This document shows positions 1-5,121 of a DNA stretch of 5,121 nucleotides, in pieces. The position numbers and the translations under genes are program-made. How positions within the stretch are numbered: the stretch's first letter is position 1; every line of letters begins with the position of its first letter. Under the pieces are notes generated by a model. It searched no databases, was not told the origin of the DNA, and saw nothing but the letters and a program-made list of their open reading frames with translations. The stretch is from Flavipsychrobacter stenotrophus (GTDB lineage Bacteria; Bacteroidota; Bacteroidia; Chitinophagales; Chitinophagaceae). The stretch covers positions 1 to 5,121 of the forward strand of contig CANBQQ010000269.1 of the NCBI GenBank assembly GCA_947371715.1, given 5' to 3'.

Positions 1-69
1 GGGAATGAAAGACCCAAAATGACTACTCATATTATACCAGTTCGATTTTAAATATACACCCAATGTAAT

Positions 70-146
70 AACCACCTCCCCCCAACATTTCGGCTGAAAA
101 AGCCGAAATGTTGGGGTACTCCTCCTTCAAAAGGAGGAGAGTGGTT
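70..146. repeat. Compound palindromic element: two hairpins inside a short outer stem
   Basis: Hairpin 1 has a perfect 16-bp stem (80-95 with 101-116) and a 5-nt loop. Hairpin 2 has a perfect 9-bp stem (119-127 with 131-139) and a 3-nt loop. An outer stem pairs AACCAC (70-75) with GTGGTT (141-146), which would make a three-way junction. Neither hairpin is followed by a T-tract on either strand, so this does not look like an ordinary terminator. The CCTCCTT-caa-AAGGAGG core flanked by ACCAC/GTGGT resembles dispersed intergenic repeats I recall from Bacteroidota genomes; that resemblance is from memory and was not searched. A REP-like or MITE-like relic is the most likely identity. Confidence 0.6.
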
Positions 147-239
147 GATGTGTTCAAAAGTGTAAAATAGAAGTTTATTTGGTATTATTCGGTCTGCAAT
201 ACACTAATGGTTACAATCGCTTGTGCCTTAAACAGCTAC

Positions 240-284
240 AAAAAAGCGAAAAGGCTTTAGCCGTGCTAAAACCTTTTCGCTTTT
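240..284 (-). terminator. Rho-independent terminator of the glycosyltransferase gene
   Basis: A 13-bp perfect stem (242-254 with 272-284) continues through one mismatch into six more pairs (256-261 with 265-270), closing on a 3-nt loop. Read on the minus strand, the hairpin begins about 16 bases after the TAA stop of the glycosyltransferase and runs into six Ts (240-245), as expected for an intrinsic terminator. The plus-strand side also has TTTT (281-284), so it could work in both directions. Confidence 0.9.
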
Positions 285-300
285 ATAATTTATAGTTCGA

Positions 301-1011
301 TTATTTATTGCTGAAACCCCTCATCTTCCAGACGCCGTACATGGCTTCTTTGATGATATTGCCGCTCATTTTAGATACCCCTTCTTTGCGGTCTTCGAAT
401 GTAATAGGCACTTCCTTTATTTTGAAGCCCAGTTTCCAGGCGCGGTATTTCATTTCTATCTGGAAGGCGTAACCTATGAAATGAACTTCATCGAGCGGAA
501 TAGTGCTGAGTACCTTGCGGCTGTAGCAAACGAAACCGGCTGTAGGATCGCTGACGGGCATCCAGGTAATTAGCTTGGTATAAAATGCACCACCCTTAGA
601 GATCATGATACGATCCATAGGCCAGTTGACCACTTTGCCGCCCCTTACGTAGCGAGAACCAACTACAACATCGGCACCGTGCGTGCAAGCTTCATACAAC
701 CTTTCGAGATCTTCAGGCTTGTGTGAAAAATCGGCATCCATCTCGAAAATGTAATCATAATCGTTGCGCAATGCCCACTTAAAGCCTGCTATATATGCTG
801 TACCTAAACCCAACTTACCTTTACGCTCCAATATATTCAGGCGGCCACCGTACTCGGTTTGCAAGCCTTTTATAATATCGGCAGTGCCGTCGGGCGAGCC
901 GTCGTCAACGATCAGTAAGTGATAGCCTCCGGATAAAGAAAACACCCTACGGATGATTTTTTCGATGTTCTCTTTCTCGTTGTAGGTCGGTATTATGACA
1001 AGTTTTTTCAA
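301..1011 (-). CDS. Polyprenol monophosphomannose synthase-like glycosyltransferase, family 2
   Basis: This 236-residue protein matches the bacterial dolichol/polyprenol-phosphate mannosyltransferase (DPM1/Ppm1-like) branch of GT2, which moves a sugar, typically mannose from GDP-mannose, onto a polyprenyl phosphate at the cytoplasmic membrane face. Visible motifs in order are PTYNEKENI (8-16) for nucleotide binding, DDGSPDGT (36-43), the metal-binding DADFSHKP (92-99), GSRY (118-121), DPTAGF (155-160) and a basic RKEGVSKMS segment (208-216). There are no C-terminal membrane helices, so it is the short, peripheral form. The start is TTG: between it and the in-frame stop at 1087-1089 there is no ATG or GTG, and TTG places the usual MKKLVIIPTYNE N-terminus. 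A candidate -7 box lies at 1082-1089 and a strong terminator follows the stop. The sugar and acceptor are not certain; a related glycolipid or glycoprotein pathway is possible. Confidence 0.9.
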   Translation of the reverse strand: MKKLVIIPTYNEKENIEKIIRRVFSLSGGYHLLIVDDGSPDGTADIIKGLQTEYGGRLNILERKGKLGLGTAYIAGFKWALRNDYDYIFEMDADFSHKPEDLERLYEACTHGADVVVGSRYVRGGKVVNWPMDRIMISKGGAFYTKLITWMPVSDPTAGFVCYSRKVLSTIPLDEVHFIGYAFQIEMKYRAWKLGFKIKEVPITFEDRKEGVSKMSGNIIKEAMYGVWKMRGFSNK

Positions 1012-1081
1012 GAAAATTTTAAAATTGGAAACGGCAAAATAATAATATTGTTGGGTAATAAGTGCAAAATAAATTGCAAAG

Positions 1082-1089
1082 CAAAGTTA
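1082..1089 (-). promoter_or_regulatory. Candidate Bacteroidota -7 promoter box for the glycosyltransferase
   Basis: Read on the minus strand, this is TAACTTTG, a full match to the Bacteroidota primary-sigma -7 consensus TAnnTTTG. It lies in the 99-bp gap between the exonuclease stop and the glycosyltransferase start, and predicts a leader of about 65 nt. I see no convincing -33 TTG element at the right distance. The same octamer occurs upstream of the Mpl gene, and the two sites share 11 bases (1082-1092 and 3292-3302). Confidence 0.45.
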
Positions 1090-1110
1090 ATTAATATAAA
1101 ATCTACCTTA

Positions 1111-1896
1111 TTATGACTTAAAACCCACTTTTTTCAACTTCATTCTATTGTATATCTCTGATATTTTCTGCTTGGTATGCAATGCAAAATCGGCTCCCAT
1201 CATCCAATCATAGTATTGAGGCTCTGACGTAAAAACCTCTTCTACCTTACGACCTTTATACTTACCAAAGTTGAACACCGGGTGGCCATCTTTCATCACC
1301 ATACGGCGAGGATAGTCTACACATTCCTCGGTATTGGTGAATTTATGCAGCGAGGGCACGTCCTGAGCAATGCCTTCATAACGATCGAGCTGGGCTTCCA
1401 ATACTTCGATCGTTGCCATAATATCAGCTTCAGCACTATGTGCATTTTCCATTTCCTTGTTGCAATAGAAGCTATATGCAGCACTTAAGGTACGCGCTTC
1501 CATCTTAAAGAAAATCTGTTGCACATCGACCATATTGCGCTCAGTAAAATCTACATCTACACCTGCACGTAAGAACTCTTCTGCCAGCAAGGGGATATCG
1601 AATCTGTTAGAGTTGTAGCCACCAATGTCGCAGCCCTTCATCCAATTATAAAGATCGTGGGCTATCTGCTTAAACTGTGGAGCATCCTTTACCGCTTCAT
1701 CTGTAATACCATGTATGGCTGATGATTCAGCTGGAATAGGCATGCCCGGGTTGATACGCTTAACATATTTGTCCTTGCTACCATCGGGCAGCAGCTTTAC
1801 AAAAGCCAATTCCACTATGCGGTCACGCACGTTGTCGGTACCGGTAGTCTCGAGGTCAAAAAACACTATTGGCCTTTTTAAAGAAAGTTTAGACAT
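1111..1896 (-). CDS. DEDDh-family 3'-5' exonuclease (DnaQ/ExoX-like)
   Basis: The 261-residue protein is an RNase T/DnaQ-superfamily exonuclease that removes nucleotides from 3' ends using two metal ions. The Exo I motif is FDLETTG, with D14 and E16. Exo II lies in YNSNRFD, with D100. Exo III is HSAEAD, with H153 and D158, which gives the complete DEDDh set. After the nuclease domain (about 9-170), a C-terminal segment near 205-235 reads FNFGKYKGRK...YYDWM, which resembles the small ExoX-like C-terminal module. It may be a free-standing repair or proofreading-type nuclease; the substrate (DNA or RNA) cannot be told from sequence. The ATG start gives MSKLSLKRPIVFFDLETTG, and only 15 bp separate it from the Mpl stop, so it is probably the second gene of an mpl operon. 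No Shine-Dalgarno sequence is evident. It could be annotated as DNA polymerase III epsilon subunit, but it carries no polymerase-related domain. Confidence 0.92.
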   Translation of the reverse strand: MSKLSLKRPIVFFDLETTGTDNVRDRIVELAFVKLLPDGSKDKYVKRINPGMPIPAESSAIHGITDEAVKDAPQFKQIAHDLYNWMKGCDIGGYNSNRFDIPLLAEEFLRAGVDVDFTERNMVDVQQIFFKMEARTLSAAYSFYCNKEMENAHSAEADIMATIEVLEAQLDRYEGIAQDVPSLHKFTNTEECVDYPRRMVMKDGHPVFNFGKYKGRKVEEVFTSEPQYYDWMMGADFALHTKQKISEIYNRMKLKKVGFKS

Positions 1897-1911
1897 GTTG
1901 CTGTTATAAAT

Positions 1912-3270
1912 CTAGTGCGAACTTACGCTATTCCAATCAATTCCCTCGAAAGTTCCCGAGCTCATAAGCAGCAGAAACACAGGTTTGTCCTTATGGCTGA
2001 TCATGTTTCTCACACTTGTTTCCAGCTCTGCTTTATTGTCGATAACTGTAATGTCATCTCTGCGGAAATAGTCTTTTACGATACCCTTTTCCAGGGTTGG
2101 CAGACCTTTCAGGTCGAGTGCGTGATGACTGAAGTATACAATACCTTCATCGGCCGCATCCATGCTGTGCGCATATTCGCTGAGGAACTTTTCATTGAGA
2201 CTACTGAAAGTATGCAATTCGAAGCATGCCACCAGGTAATGATCGGCATATGCCTCACGAACTGCATTGAGGGTTGCACGTAGCTTACTTGGTGCGTGGG
2301 CAAAATCGCGGTAAACCAGCAAATTTTTCTCTTCCTTAACCTTTTCCAACCTGCGGGCTGCACCGGTGAACGATGCAATGGCAGTGTAACAGTCGGCCTC
2401 AGAAATGCCTAATTCCATACACACATCAATAGCGGCCTGCATATTAAGCAAGTTGTGCCTGCCGAAGACAGATACGCTTACCGAGCCTGCCTTGGTATCC
2501 ATAACAGCAGTTCCATCTTCGTAATGAAAAGGTGGTGTGTCATATGGAACAGTTTTTACGTGACCGGCAGAACCAGCAATAACTCGCTGCACTTCCGTAT
2601 CTTCATTGTTGTAGAACACCACAGTTTCCTTGTCCATACCAACGAGGTATTGTTCGAACTGGCTGAAATAATTTTCGTAGGTAGGGAATACATTGATATG
2701 ATCCCAGGCTATGCCACTAAGTACGCTGATATGCGGGTGGTAGAAGAAAATCTTAGGCCTGCGTTCTTCGGGTGATGCAGGATATTCATCGCCTTCCAAT
2801 ACTATGATCGGCGCATCTGTAAGCTTAACAGATGAATCGAAACCTGCAACACGGGCACCGACCAGATAATCGAAATCAAGGCCCTGGTGCTTGAGGATGT
2901 GCATGATCATGGAGGTGATGGTGGTCTTGCCATGGCTACCCGCTACCACTACCCTCTTCTTGGTTTTACTTACCTCATAAACGTACTGAGGGAATGAATA
3001 AATAGGCACGCCCAATTTCTTGGCTGCCAGCAATTCTGGATTATCGGCGCGTGCATGCATACCAAGTACAACTGCCTCAAGATCAGTAGTTATCTTCTCG
3101 GGATACCAGCCAAAAGCGGCAGGTAACAGGCCGGCTTCCGCTAGGTTACTTTTCGCGGGATCGTTGATCTCATCATCGCTGCCTGTAATGATATAACCCT
3201 TTCTATGTAGTGCCAAAGCGAGCTGGTGCATGATGGCACCGCCGATGGCTATAAAGTGAATGTGTTTCAT
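1912..3270 (-). CDS. mpl: UDP-N-acetylmuramate:tripeptide ligase (Mpl-type Mur ligase)
   Basis: The 452-residue protein has the three-domain Mur ligase layout and a length close to E. coli Mpl. Mpl uses ATP to join the recycled murein tripeptide L-Ala-gamma-D-Glu-meso-DAP to UDP-MurNAc in the cytoplasm, returning it to peptidoglycan synthesis. Visible features are an N-terminal UDP-binding Rossmann-like region (IHFIAIGGAIMHQLA, residues 4-18, and GSDDE at 30-34), the ATP loop GSHGKTT (111-117), EGDEY (159-163), WDH (189-191), GRHN (270-273), RRLEK (306-310), DFAHAPSK (322-329) at the start of the third domain, and a late SSGTFEGI (437-444). The EGDEY and DFAHAPSK variants fit the Mpl branch better than MurC, and no other mur genes are nearby. 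I chose the ATG at 3270, which has an AAGGA site ahead of it. An upstream in-frame TTG at 3294 lies inside the promoter box. The gene is probably co-transcribed with the downstream exonuclease. Confidence 0.9.
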   Translation of the reverse strand: MKHIHFIAIGGAIMHQLALALHRKGYIITGSDDEINDPAKSNLAEAGLLPAAFGWYPEKITTDLEAVVLGMHARADNPELLAAKKLGVPIYSFPQYVYEVSKTKKRVVVAGSHGKTTITSMIMHILKHQGLDFDYLVGARVAGFDSSVKLTDAPIIVLEGDEYPASPEERRPKIFFYHPHISVLSGIAWDHINVFPTYENYFSQFEQYLVGMDKETVVFYNNEDTEVQRVIAGSAGHVKTVPYDTPPFHYEDGTAVMDTKAGSVSVSVFGRHNLLNMQAAIDVCMELGISEADCYTAIASFTGAARRLEKVKEEKNLLVYRDFAHAPSKLRATLNAVREAYADHYLVACFELHTFSSLNEKFLSEYAHSMDAADEGIVYFSHHALDLKGLPTLEKGIVKDYFRRDDITVIDNKAELETSVRNMISHKDKPVFLLLMSSGTFEGIDWNSVSSH

Positions 3271-3277
3271 ATTTTTT

Positions 3278-3282
3278 TCCTT
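3278..3282 (-). promoter_or_regulatory. Shine-Dalgarno-like site of mpl
   Basis: AAGGA on the minus strand, seven bases before the ATG at 3270, is the clearest ribosome-binding site in the window; the other genes show little or none. It supports the ATG as the start, not the in-frame TTG eight codons upstream. Confidence 0.55.
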
Positions 3283-3300
3283 AACTTCGTACAAAGTTAA
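3281..3300. promoter_or_regulatory. Palindromic divergent promoter between mpl and the lipoprotein gene
   Basis: The arms TTAACTT (3281-3287) and AAGTTAA (3294-3300) are perfect inverted repeats around 6 bases. Read on the minus strand, 3292-3299 is TAACTTTG, a full match to the Bacteroidota -7 box TAnnTTTG; it predicts an mpl leader of about 15 nt. Read on the plus strand, 3282-3289 is TAACTTCG, one mismatch from the same consensus; it predicts a leader of about 35 nt for the lipoprotein gene. No clear -33 element is visible for either direction. The symmetry could instead mark an operator. Confidence 0.5.
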
Positions 3301-3331
3301 TTGACGTTTTTACTATTCATAATTTTAATGT

Positions 3332-3472
3332 ATGCAGAGAACCATTAAATTTCGCCGCCTGATACCTATAGCTGCCGCAATCATTGCTGTAGTGGTGATG
3401 GCATCGTGCACACCAACTAAACGCTATGGTTGTCCCAACCATATGTTTGTTCCTCCTATAGTATCACAATAA
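3332..3472 (+). CDS. Small 46-residue lipoprotein, function unknown
   Basis: This short gene starts at ATG 3332 and ends at TAA 3470-3472. The product has a basic N-terminus (MQRTIKFRR), a hydrophobic core (about 10-23, rich in I, A and V) and a lipobox-like VMASC with the lipidation cysteine at C26, so signal peptidase II would leave a mature peptide of only 21 residues. That peptide contains TKRYGCPNH (29-37), with a second cysteine at C34, and ends in VPPIVSQ. No acidic surface-export signal follows C26, so a periplasm-facing location is inferred. It is divergent from mpl with a 61-bp gap, lacks a Shine-Dalgarno sequence, and is followed 38 bases later by a strong terminator, which supports its being a real transcription unit. 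I believe similar tiny Cys-containing lipoproteins occur in Bacteroidota, but I cannot name a family or function. Confidence 0.75.
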   Translation: MQRTIKFRRLIPIAAAIIAVVVMASCTPTKRYGCPNHMFVPPIVSQ

Positions 3473-3510
3473 ATGAAAGCGGGGAATATCTGACCCTGAC
3501 AAAAGATATT

Positions 3511-3553
3511 AAATAAAATAGCCGATCGGTAAACCTGATCGGCTATTTTATTT
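3511..3553. terminator. Bidirectional rho-independent terminator
   Basis: A perfect 17-bp stem (3511-3527 with 3537-3553) closes on a 9-nt loop. The core GCCGATC/GATCGGC is GC-rich and the outer part is A-rich on the left and T-rich on the right, so it reads as a terminator on both strands. It sits 38 bases after the plus-strand lipoprotein stop and downstream of the minus-strand outer-membrane protein genes, between converging transcripts. Confidence 0.9.
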
Positions 3554-3612
3554 GTATGAAGTCAATCTTATTATCTTTTGTTTTGGATTCAAAACGACTA
3601 CGTCCATGTGTT

Positions 3613-3690
3613 AGATTGCTTCGTTCCTGCCAATGACCCACCGCTTTTGCTTTTTATTATTCAAGGGTGATTGCGGGAACAAATCACTCT
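3613..3690. repeat. Degenerate inverted repeat resembling a dispersed intergenic repeat
   Basis: The left arm (3613-3639) contains GATTGCTTCGTTCCTGCCAA. Its reverse complement aligns with the right arm (3665-3690), sharing GGGT, ATTG, GGAAC and a terminal CT with a few substitutions and a one-base gap. The block TGCCAATG occurs both at 3628-3635 and just beyond the right arm at 3691-3698. The left arm resembles the 'CATTGCGAGGAACGAAGCAATC' type of intergenic repeat I remember from Bacteroidota and some other bacteria; no search was done. The element lies 14 bases from the stop of the adjacent outer-membrane gene. It looks decayed and carries no coding sequence. Confidence 0.55.
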
Positions 3691-3704
3691 TGCCAATGTG
3701 GCGA

Positions 3705-4313
3705 CTATATAAACCTGAAACCAAGGTAAACCTGTCCTGATCGGCTGCTCCATGACTGTTTAATTGTGCTCACGTCCTGATTATTGACACTTGTCAAACC
3801 AATGACATACCTGCCGCCAAGCGTAAATTTGGCATACCTGACTTCGACACCCAGTACCGCTGAAACAGTACCAGACGTAAATGACTGTTTGACATCGTTA
3901 GCATAAGCATTGAGACTCTTTACAGACATGAGACTACTGAACTGCGGACCTGCCATGACCCATACCTTTGGCGACAATTTAGAACCAACCAGTCTATACT
4001 CTAACATCACGGGTATGTCGAAGTAAGTAGCGCGAAAATCGCCTTTGCGGACTGAATCTACCAGGTCCTTAGTAGTATAATGAGCTGTATTGACTAAAAA
4101 TTCTACCTGCAGGCCAATTTTATGTTTACGAACCCCTGCTATCGCACCGGCAAGCACACCGGGTTGGTAACTTTGCTCCCAATGGTCTCCTCCTAAATGA
4201 GCGAAATTAGCCCCCAGCTTGATTCCGAGATCGCCTTTTACAGGAGATTGGGCAGTAGCCGTAGCCATGAAAAGATTAATGGCAAGCAACGAAAATAGTA
4301 GAATGCGTTTCAT
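3705..4313 (-). CDS. PorT-type outer-membrane beta-barrel protein
   Basis: The 202-residue protein begins with a signal peptide (MKRILLFSLLAINLFMATATA, likely cut after A21 at ATA|QS). The rest consists of short alternating, aromatic-rich strands typical of the Bacteroidota outer-membrane beta-barrel family (OMP_b-brl_2, often called 'PorT family'). Diagnostic stretches are GIKLGANFAHL (30-40), QVEF (69-72), YFDIPVMLEYR (97-107), AGPQFSSL (121-128) and GGRYVIG (166-172). The chain ends in YLGFRFI, with the aromatic residues expected of a terminal barrel strand. It is predicted to sit in the outer membrane; the family name does not make it the type IX secretion subunit PorT. It follows a paralogue (4361-5053) by 47 bp, and a perfect -7 box lies in that gap. 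A bidirectional terminator lies downstream. The ligand or role is unknown. Confidence 0.85.
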   Translation of the reverse strand: MKRILLFSLLAINLFMATATAQSPVKGDLGIKLGANFAHLGGDHWEQSYQPGVLAGAIAGVRKHKIGLQVEFLVNTAHYTTKDLVDSVRKGDFRATYFDIPVMLEYRLVGSKLSPKVWVMAGPQFSSLMSVKSLNAYANDVKQSFTSGTVSAVLGVEVRYAKFTLGGRYVIGLTSVNNQDVSTIKQSWSSRSGQVYLGFRFI

Positions 4314-4337
4314 GTTCTCAGTTTTTCAAATGTGCTA

Positions 4338-4345
4338 CAAATATA
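4338..4345 (-). promoter_or_regulatory. Candidate -7 promoter box for the 3705-4313 barrel gene
   Basis: Read on the minus strand this is TATATTTG, a full match to TAnnTTTG, placed in the 47-bp gap between the two barrel genes. It predicts a leader of about 18 nt. No clear -33 TTG is seen 19-21 bases upstream. If real, the downstream barrel can be expressed independently of its paralogue. Confidence 0.5.
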
Positions 4346-4360
4346 ATGCCCGAAAATGAC

Positions 4361-5053
4361 TTAACGCCTACGCCACTTTTCAAACCTGTACATGAAAAGT
4401 ACCTGGGCGCTATTGGCGCTCCATTTATCAGTTAACGGCTTGAACTTGCCTGCATTCATATCTGATGTACCCATGGCATACCGGGCACCTATTTTAAAGT
4501 CCTTGTAGATATCCAGCTCAAAGCCTGTCACCAGAGCTATGTTGCTCTTATTGAGGATCTGATCGGTACCATAGCGGGCTGCGAAAGCAGTGTTCTTGTC
4601 TTTGACATTGAGCAAGTAGCTATACTGGGCACCAAACTGGAATGCAAAATGGTCTCCCGGTCTTACTTCCAATAACAGAGGAATATTCAGGTAAAGAGCA
4701 TTGAAAACACCTTTTGTGGAACTGTCGGCGTAATGGGTGTGCGATAGCTCATAATTGAACGCCACAGGATATTGAGTAGTATACTGCGCATTACTTGCAG
4801 AAACTTCCAATTGAACTCCGAAATTTCTGATCCTTCTTTTTACGTAGATACCCGCATTTCCACCAACACTATAATCTGCGGCAATAGGATGTGCAGACAA
4901 TTGTTGAAAATCAGCACCTACCTTTGCACCCGATTCGAAATAGTTTTTGCTGTATTTCAGTATATCTTCTGGATATACCTGGGCAATAGAATGGGTAGAT
5001 AAACCCAATGCTGCGATAGAAGCAGCTACAAATAGTTTACATTTCAACACCAT
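4361..5053 (-). CDS. PorT-type outer-membrane beta-barrel protein, paralogue
   Basis: The 230-residue protein has a signal peptide (MVLKCKLFVAASIAALGLSTHSIA, likely cut after A24 at SIA|QV) and then a beta-barrel of the same family as its neighbour. Matching landmarks are GAKVGADFQQL (42-52), QLEV (81-84), QYTT (90-93), YLNIPLLLEVR (121-131), FGAQYSYLLNVK (140-151) and GARYAMG (189-195). It is predicted to be an outer-membrane protein of unknown function. The start chosen is the ATG at 5053; a GTG immediately upstream (5056) is also in frame, and GTG and TTG codons directly follow the ATG, so the start could shift by a few residues. Unusually, the final barrel strand (LFMYRF) is followed by the charged tail EKWRRR, where many barrels end on the aromatic residue. 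No strong ribosome-binding site or full promoter consensus is seen in the bases remaining upstream. Confidence 0.82.
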   Translation of the reverse strand: MVLKCKLFVAASIAALGLSTHSIAQVYPEDILKYSKNYFESGAKVGADFQQLSAHPIAADYSVGGNAGIYVKRRIRNFGVQLEVSASNAQYTTQYPVAFNYELSHTHYADSSTKGVFNALYLNIPLLLEVRPGDHFAFQFGAQYSYLLNVKDKNTAFAARYGTDQILNKSNIALVTGFELDIYKDFKIGARYAMGTSDMNAGKFKPLTDKWSANSAQVLFMYRFEKWRRR

Positions 5054-5121
5054 CACAATTTCTGTGGCTAAAAAGCCTTTGATATATTAGTTAATGAATT
5101 TTATAGATAAATAAACTTATT

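Larger units (their letters stand above)
1..300. other. Non-coding intergenic region left of the glycosyltransferase gene
   Basis: No credible gene is seen on either strand. The only ATG-started frames I checked here are a handful of codons long, such as the one from position 19, which stops after 11 codons. The region holds a compound two-hairpin element at 70-146 and a rho-independent terminator at 240-284, both listed separately. I see nothing interpretable in positions 1-69 or 147-239. Any gene to the left lies outside the window. Confidence 0.7.

Noticed and set aside
148..165. A short ATG frame (five codons) placed 10 bases after a strong AAGGAGG at 131-137
   Set aside because: The AAGGAGG is one arm of a perfect hairpin that explains its sequence, the frame codes for only MCSKV, and Bacteroidota rarely depend on strong Shine-Dalgarno sites.
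1282..2775. Several open frames of about 65-120 codons on the plus strand, and one in another minus-strand frame, within the exonuclease and Mpl genes
   Set aside because: They overlap genes with complete conserved motifs, show no recognisable domains and have compositions expected of shadow frames.
3271..3294. Longer Mpl start at the in-frame TTG (3294), adding eight residues
   Set aside because: The TTG lies inside the -7 promoter box, the extension lacks family resemblance, and the ATG at 3270 has an AAGGA site and gives the usual MKHIHFIAIGG N-terminus.
3580..3595. Small hairpin GTTTTG-GATT-CAAAAC
   Set aside because: It has only six AT-rich pairs and no T-tract after it on either strand, so it is not convincing as a terminator beside the much stronger one at 3511-3553.
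4772..5002. Plus-strand open frame of 76 codons opposite the second barrel gene
   Set aside because: It is fully antisense to a gene with a clear signal peptide and family motifs, and has no domain or initiation signal of its own.
5066..5077. GGCT/AGCC hairpin in the leader of the second barrel gene
   Set aside because: A four-pair stem is well within chance, and no riboswitch-like context is seen.
5112..5119. TAAGTTTA on the minus strand as a possible -7 box for the second barrel gene
   Set aside because: It misses the final G of TAnnTTTG, and the window ends before a -33 element could be assessed.

Overview
The window looks like a chromosomal segment from a member of the Bacteroidota, probably near the Chitinophagaceae/Sphingobacteriia; this placement is inferred from gene content, not from a search. 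Supporting signs are two PorT-type outer-membrane beta-barrel proteins, Bacteroidota-style -7 promoter boxes (TAnnTTTG) ahead of several genes, mostly absent Shine-Dalgarno sequences, and moderate GC content. Five of the six genes lie on the minus strand. No mobile element with a transposase, no RNA gene and no CRISPR array is visible.

Layout from left to right. Positions 1-300 are non-coding. They hold a compound hairpin element (70-146), probably a dispersed intergenic repeat, and a strong terminator (240-284) for the gene that follows. Next come a family 2 glycosyltransferase of the polyprenol-phosphate mannosyltransferase type (301-1011, TTG start), a DEDDh 3'-5' exonuclease (1111-1896) and a Mur ligase of the Mpl type (1912-3270). 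The Mpl and exonuclease genes are 15 bp apart and probably co-transcribed. The glycosyltransferase has a candidate promoter of its own, but no terminator separates it from the exonuclease.

Divergent from mpl, on the plus strand, is a 46-codon gene for a tiny lipoprotein (3332-3472). It shares a 60-bp intergenic region with mpl, containing a palindrome whose arms form a possible bidirectional promoter. The lipoprotein gene ends at a long bidirectional terminator (3511-3553). A degenerate inverted repeat (3613-3690) then abuts the 3' end of two tandem, paralogous outer-membrane beta-barrel genes transcribed leftward (4361-5053, then 3705-4313).

Most of the products concern the cell envelope: peptidoglycan recycling (Mpl), sugar transfer to a lipid carrier, a lipoprotein and two barrels. 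The genes nevertheless look like separate transcription units and not one pathway. I see no convincing new multi-gene system. The items most worth a second look are the overlooked small lipoprotein, the two intergenic repeat-like elements and the palindromic divergent promoter.
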